DNA of 64,000 nt from Cricetomys ansorgei (taxonomy: Eukaryota; Chordata; Mammalia; Rodentia; Nesomyidae): assembly GCA_026225945.1 (NCBI GenBank), contig JAMJFZ010001815.1, positions 4,190,001 through 4,254,000 on the forward strand. Reading direction: 5' to 3'. How positions within the stretch are numbered: the first letter of the stretch is position 1; each line of letters opens with the position of its first letter. Under the pieces are notes generated by a model. That model ran no database searches. It was not told the origin of the DNA and was given only the letters and a program-made list of their open reading frames with translations. Below are positions 59,762 to 64,000 of the stretch, piece by piece. The position numbers and the translations under genes are program-made.

Positions 59762-59938
59762 TGACTAGGCTTTGGGTGGGGGACGTAACTGCTTTATTTT
59801 CCAGCCTCACCTGTAAAATGACTTCAGTAATAATTATTATTGTAAGGGATTTCTGGATTAAATTATGTAATTAATGCCATGTACACTTGGCACATGACAA
59901 TCACTAGATGAATGTTGACTGTTATTAGTGTCCAAAAC
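59762..59938 (+). mobile_element. MIR SINE
   Basis: TTTCCAGCCTCACCTGTAAAATG, AATAATTATTATTGTAAGGG, TTGGCACATGACAATCACTAG and ATGAATGTTGACTGTTATTAG fit MIR in order over most of its length. Confidence 0.75.
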
Positions 59939-60429
59939 AGTCCAGTCTTCTCAAAAACACATCACAATTTTTCCTATTCATTGCTAACCTTTCTTGTGGC
60001 ATTCTTATCTGTTCTTTCCATCCTTATTTCATTGACAATCTTCAGTGACTACGTCAAATAAAACCCCTCTAGATTTCTAATCAAGAGACATATTTGCATT
60101 TAAAAGTCATTTTACACAATTTTTACCTGCCTTTTAAATTCATAGTCTATCTAGTATTAATGTTATATATAGATGGCTTGTTTCCCATTAAGCTTAAATA
60201 CTTTAAATGAACAAATTTGTACAGGCTTTAATGTCTTTAAAATCTATCATGTTTATTTGGGACAAAATAGAAAGTTGAAAAAAGTTAATTTAAAAATTTT
60301 TCCTGAAACTTACTTTTTTTTTTTTTTTCCTGAGAAAGGAGAATTGAGATTGGGTACTAAGAAAGAATTCTCAGTATATATTGGATCTGATTCTAAAAGT
60401 GAATTTAAAAGATTCTGTATTTTTCTGTA
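59939..60429. other. Unique AT-rich DNA
   Basis: Holds a T run at 60313-60328. Nothing else recognised. Confidence 0.4.
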
Positions 60430-60837
60430 TGCTGGTTAGTTTCTTTCACCTTCTCACAAACTAGAGTTAGCTAGGAACAGACAACTTCAAATGAAGAATT
60501 GCAACCATCAGATTGGCCCATGGGCGTCTTAGTGTGGCATTTTCTTGATGAATGATGAATGTGGGAAGGCCTAGCCAACTGTAGGCTTTGCCACCTCTGG
60601 GCAGGTGGTCCTTAGTTGTATAAGATAAACAGGTTCAGCTGACCGTGGGGAGCAAGCCAGTAAGCAGTGTTCTTGTTTGGTCTCTGCTTCAATTATATTT
60701 GTATCCAGGCTCTTGCCTTGACTTCCTGCCTTAGTTTTCCTCCGATAGACTGTAAGTAAGGTGAAATAAACACTTTCCTCCCCAAGTTGCTCTTTGGTTA
60801 TTTTGTTTGTTTCAGCAACAGAAAGTAAACTAGGAAA
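60430..60837 (+). mobile_element. MaLR-type solo LTR, near complete
   Basis: It starts TGCTGGTTAG, then ACAAACTAGAGTTAGCTAGG, ATCAGATTGGCCCATGG, GGCATTTTCTTGATGAATG, GGGCAGGTGGTCC, GTGGGGAGCAAGCCAGTAAG, a polyadenylation signal AATAAA at 60765-60770, CTTTCCTCCCCAAGTTGC and ends near AACTAGGAAA. This is the full layout of a rodent MaLR LTR (MT-like); U3, R and U5 landmarks are all present. No internal region. A 251-codon minus-strand ORF (60571-61326) overlaps it by chance. Confidence 0.8.
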
Positions 60838-61367
60838 GTATGATTTTAGGTGTTTAAAAACTGGAAAAACTTGCCAAAAGAATGCTTCTGTTAAATTATG
60901 TACGTGTTCATTCAACGAAGAAGCATACGTCACATTCCTCTGTACTTTATTATCTTGTAGGTTTTTCAATAGACAGTAGACAAGATGAGCAAGGATTCTG
61001 CTCCAAGAGAGCCAACAGTTTAAGGAGGGAAGCAAAGCAAAGGGTAGACAAGGTGACATCAGAGTCCTGGAAGCTGACTCAGGCTGTGTGGAGATACATG
61101 AAGAATGTTGAGGTGGCTTCTCTGAGAAGGCATTGGGGAGAGAAAATAGCAACCATGCTTCATTCCAGGGAAGCTGATACCCAGAGGCAGCATGGTCAGC
61201 ATCATCCCATAGAATGAAAAAAGTTTTGCTGGTTTCTAGAAACATCAGCAAAGTTAATGGCAGCCACACAATAATGAAGAAAGGTGGATTATACGAGTGT
61301 TGGTTGGAAAGTATACATAAATTCATTCATGTTGGACCTTGGTGGGTATTTGGATTTAGATTCTTGG
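60838..61367. other. Unique DNA
   Basis: Contains part of the 251-codon antisense ORF that I reject as a gene. No repeat recognised. Confidence 0.4.
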
Positions 61368-61582
61368 AAGGGTTACTTTATTTTACCCATATGAGTATTT
61401 TACTTGTATGTATGCACATGTACTGGGTGAATACCTTGTGACAGAGGAGGCTAGAAGGAAGCTTCCTATACCTTACAACTGGAATCAAAGGAAGTTTGCG
61501 AGCTGTCACATGGATGTTGGGAAGTGATCTGGACCCTTTGCGAGAAAAGCAAGCATTTTACTGATGAGCCATCTCTCTAGCC
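61368..61582 (-). mobile_element. B2/B3-type SINE
   Basis: AAGGGTTACTTTATTTTAC is the reversed tail, followed by CAACTGGAATCAAAGG, GAGCTGTCACATGGATG and CATTTTACTGATGAGCCATCTCTCTAGCC (head). Moderately diverged. Confidence 0.8.
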
Positions 61583-62014
61583 TGAATTTCATTTTTTTTT
61601 CACAATGACAGGGGAAAGACAATTTAATATAATAATAAGCTCATTGGCTTTGGCCAATGGGAAGTTCTAAAACATGGTTGATGAGAAGCTGAGACACATT
61701 ATCGTTGAGTTTTCTGTCTTTGCTCAGTGGGGCTGGGAGCTAAAGCAACAATCTGAGTTCAGGCATCCCTCTTCCCTAGCCTAGCTTTCTCTGCTACTGT
61801 TTCTCCTTGAGCCATCAGGCCCGAGCACAGAACAGCTTCTGTCTTAGTGGCTCCTAAGCTCTCACCACTCCCTGTCCTCACAACTCTGCATATACATTTG
61901 CCAAGGCCCTAGCTCATCACCTGTGTGAGTGTATTCTAGGTTGCCTGTGCTCTGCCTGTGGCAAGTGATTTGATATGCCTGCTCCACTGTGAAGAGAAAG
62001 CATTGAAACTATTT
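61583..62014. other. Unique DNA
   Basis: Nothing recognised. Confidence 0.4.
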
Positions 62015-62545
62015 TTCAGTATATCTGCAAGTGTATTTCCAAAAAGGATTGACATTTGAATCAGTGGATCAAAGAAGATCTATTACTTCACCTATTGTGG
62101 TTGAAGGCCCACCCTCACCTACTGTAGTTTAAGGCTAACATACTGTGGTTGAAAGCCCTCTCTCACCTACTGTGGTTGAAGTCCCACCCTCACCTACTGT
62201 GGTTGAAGGCCCACTCTCTCCCATTGTGGTTGAAGGCCCAGAGAAATAAAAAGGCAGAAGAAAAGTGAATTGATCTCATCTTCAACTCTTTGGCTATCAG
62301 GATTTTGGGTTCTCCAGACTTCAGATTGAATCATGCACATTATGGTATAACTCTCTTCACAGTCTGAAGTCTATAGTTCATAACAGTTACATTATTGGCT
62401 TCCCTGGTTCTCTTTCTAGTCTTTGAGTTTGATCTCGGGTATGTTACCAGCATCCCACAAGCTCAAACTCACAGTCTACCCTGGGACTTTCTAGCCTCCA
62501 TAAATATTTGAGGCAATATCTTCTATCTGCCAGTCAGTCTGTCTG
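62015..62545 (+). mobile_element. Old LTR-like interspersed repeat with internal minisatellite
   Basis: TGTATTTCCAAAAAGGATTG, ACATTTGAATCAGTGGATC, GGCCCAGAGAAATAAAAAGG, GGCTTCCCTGGTTCTC, TGGGACTTTCTAGCCTCC and CATAAATATTTGAGGC follow an old mammalian LTR-like repeat (GATTAACATTTGAATCGGTGG ... GAACAAAAAGGCGG ... CAGCCTCCATAATCG). The family is not assigned. A tandem array interrupts it at 62089-62243. Confidence 0.55.
62089..62243 (+). repeat. 27-bp minisatellite, about six copies
   Basis: Units share TGTGGTTGAAGGCCC and CACCTA and start at 62089, 62116, 62139, 62164, 62191 and 62218. Most are 27 bases; the second and third are 23 and 25. The copies differ by point changes, so the array is not brand-new. 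Confidence 0.9.
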
Positions 62546-63764
62546 TTGTACCAGTTATGCATCTGTGGTTATACCTGGCCAAACCACTGTAAGAACACCA
62601 CCTGGTAGATTTATTTTCTAGAGTTAATCTGTTTCATGTGGACCAGATCCATTTGAAGACTAAGTCAGATAAAGTCAGCAGTAAGTAGACTTATTCCTTC
62701 CACTACCACATTTGGTATACATGTCCCATAAGGACCACATAGGAAGCCTGTCCCTGTAGAAACATGTTGCTGCCTCCATTGAGTTCTGGTCAGGGCTGGT
62801 TTATATTAGATACTTGGGGTGGACTATGAACTGCAATGTGAAATAACTCCTTCATCTCTGGAACAGAGTTACATGAGTTTGATATTCTTGAGAGATTTGA
62901 ACTGCATTTAGCTTATGTTATACTTCTAAGACAAAGATTTACCTTCAAAAATCTCAGAGATAGAATAGATACCAGCTATTAATGTTTATTTGTGAAAGAC
63001 TTATTACTGATCTTATAATATGTTCAGAGTCATTATTTTTCTTAGGATGCTCGATAGATTTTTGTAGTTACAAATAAATATGAATTTTGAGTGAAGGAAA
63101 AATTACTGTGTCTATTTACATGCATTTCCCACTGTGAAACTCACTGTTAACGTCTTTCTACACAATACTACAATGAACAAAATGGATTTGTTACACAAGT
63201 CTCTATTTTTAAAATTTGATGAATGAGGCAGCTTTATCGTGGTACCCTGACATTGCCTACATATCACAAAGACAGGCTGCACAAAGAGTAGTCTAAGAAA
63301 AGCACAGCCAATTAAGGCCATAAACAAATGTAACCAGAGCAAAGAAGTTGTCCTTCCTTAAGACAGGAAAAAACTAGATTCAAAGTGGGCTGTATCTCCA
63401 TTCTATCAGATGGCAAGCTTAGACACAAAGCAGAAAATTAGGGTGACTCACTCCCAAGTTAGATAACAGGCATCATCAAATTATCCTTCTGCAAATCCCT
63501 GCATATAATAATGTCTTTAAAAGCAAGGCTGATCTCTTGAATTTCAAGAATTTATTGTAAGCTTTATGAAGCTATTCTAGATTTCTAATGAATTCTTTTA
63601 ACAGTGGGCTCACTTGCCCACTCCTGGTCTCTGTCTCACCCTCCCCAACTTGCCTTTTCAACTTTTTATATCTGAATAATATACTCATTAAAGTTTGAGA
63701 ATTTTTTTAACTTATTGTACACCCAGAGCCTTAATTCCTTCAGAGAATGTGAAACTTAAGAATA
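62546..63764. other. Unique AT-rich DNA
   Basis: No repeat or gene recognised. Confidence 0.4.
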
Positions 63765-63976
63765 TTTTAAGATTTTTTTGTGTGTGTGTGTGTATGTGTA
63801 GGGGGGTGTGGGCATGTGGGAGCAAACACCCTTGGAGGCCTAAGGATGTCACAGTCCTTGAATCTAAAGTTGTAGATGGTTGTGAGCCATCCAAAGTGGG
63901 TGCTGAGAAGCAAACTCAGATCTTCTGTAGGGGCAGCAACCTCTTATAACTATTGCACCATCTATATTGCAGTCCC
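63765..63976 (-). mobile_element. B2/B3-type SINE
   Basis: TTAAGATTTTTTTG and a short (GT)n form the reversed tail; GTTGTAGATGGTTGTGAGCC, CAAAGTGGGTGCTGAGAAGC, AACTCAGATCTTCTG and CTATTGCACCATC follow to the head. Diverged; the window ends just after it. Confidence 0.8.
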
Positions 63977-64000
63977 AAATTAAAACATATTTATTTGCCC

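Noticed and set aside
60571..61326. 251-codon minus-strand ORF, the longest in the window
   Set aside because: Its C-terminal third is antisense to a solo LTR, it has no recognisable domain, and the rest lies in unique DNA without exon signals. Best explained as chance.
1..64000. CRISPR arrays, rRNA, intact tRNA or U6/7SK-like genes
   Set aside because: None seen; the tRNA-like sequences all belong to B2/B3, B4 or MIR SINEs.

Overview
This is rodent nuclear DNA with no protein-coding gene that I can support. The repeat content points to a muroid rodent (mouse, rat, hamster and vole group). It holds B1, B2/B3 and B4-type SINEs, 3' UTR pieces of rodent (Lx-like) L1, MaLR-type LTRs of rodent style, and a rodent hAT-Charlie element. 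Older mammalian repeats are also present (MIR, L1M-like L1). I cannot name the species. Almost every mobile element is old and diverged. The least diverged SINE is the B1 at about 57.9 kb.

Layout. 1-2.4 kb is unique AT-rich DNA with one stretch that looks like a conserved non-coding element. 2.4-9.6 kb is a pile-up of repeats dominated by one ancient L1 lying on the minus strand, with seven later insertions nested in it, all in the same orientation as the host. 9.6-16.8 kb is mostly unique. 16.8-17.15 kb is a long polypurine (GGAA-type) microsatellite. 17.2-25.9 kb is unique DNA with few SINE relics; it contains a 23-bp inverted repeat, a 22-bp perfect palindrome and old B1/B4 copies. 25.9-30.1 kb has two B2/B3 copies and the 3' end of an L1 on the plus strand. 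30.1-40.9 kb is the most repeat-poor stretch: one hAT element, and several high-complexity AT-rich blocks that look like non-coding conserved DNA. 40.9-64 kb has microsatellites, B2/B3 copies, MIRs, at least three MaLR-type LTR copies, an Lx 3' UTR fragment, and an LTR-like repeat carrying an internal 27-bp minisatellite.

How it fits together. This is an intergenic or intronic gene-desert segment. The ORFs present are short, lack recognisable domains and mostly overlap repeats or low-complexity DNA. The longest (251 codons) starts in unique DNA and runs antisense into an LTR. If the window has a function, it is more likely regulatory (candidate enhancer-like blocks, a CTCF-like motif, paired GATA-like sites) than coding. 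All family names rest on my recognition of consensus features, without alignment scores.
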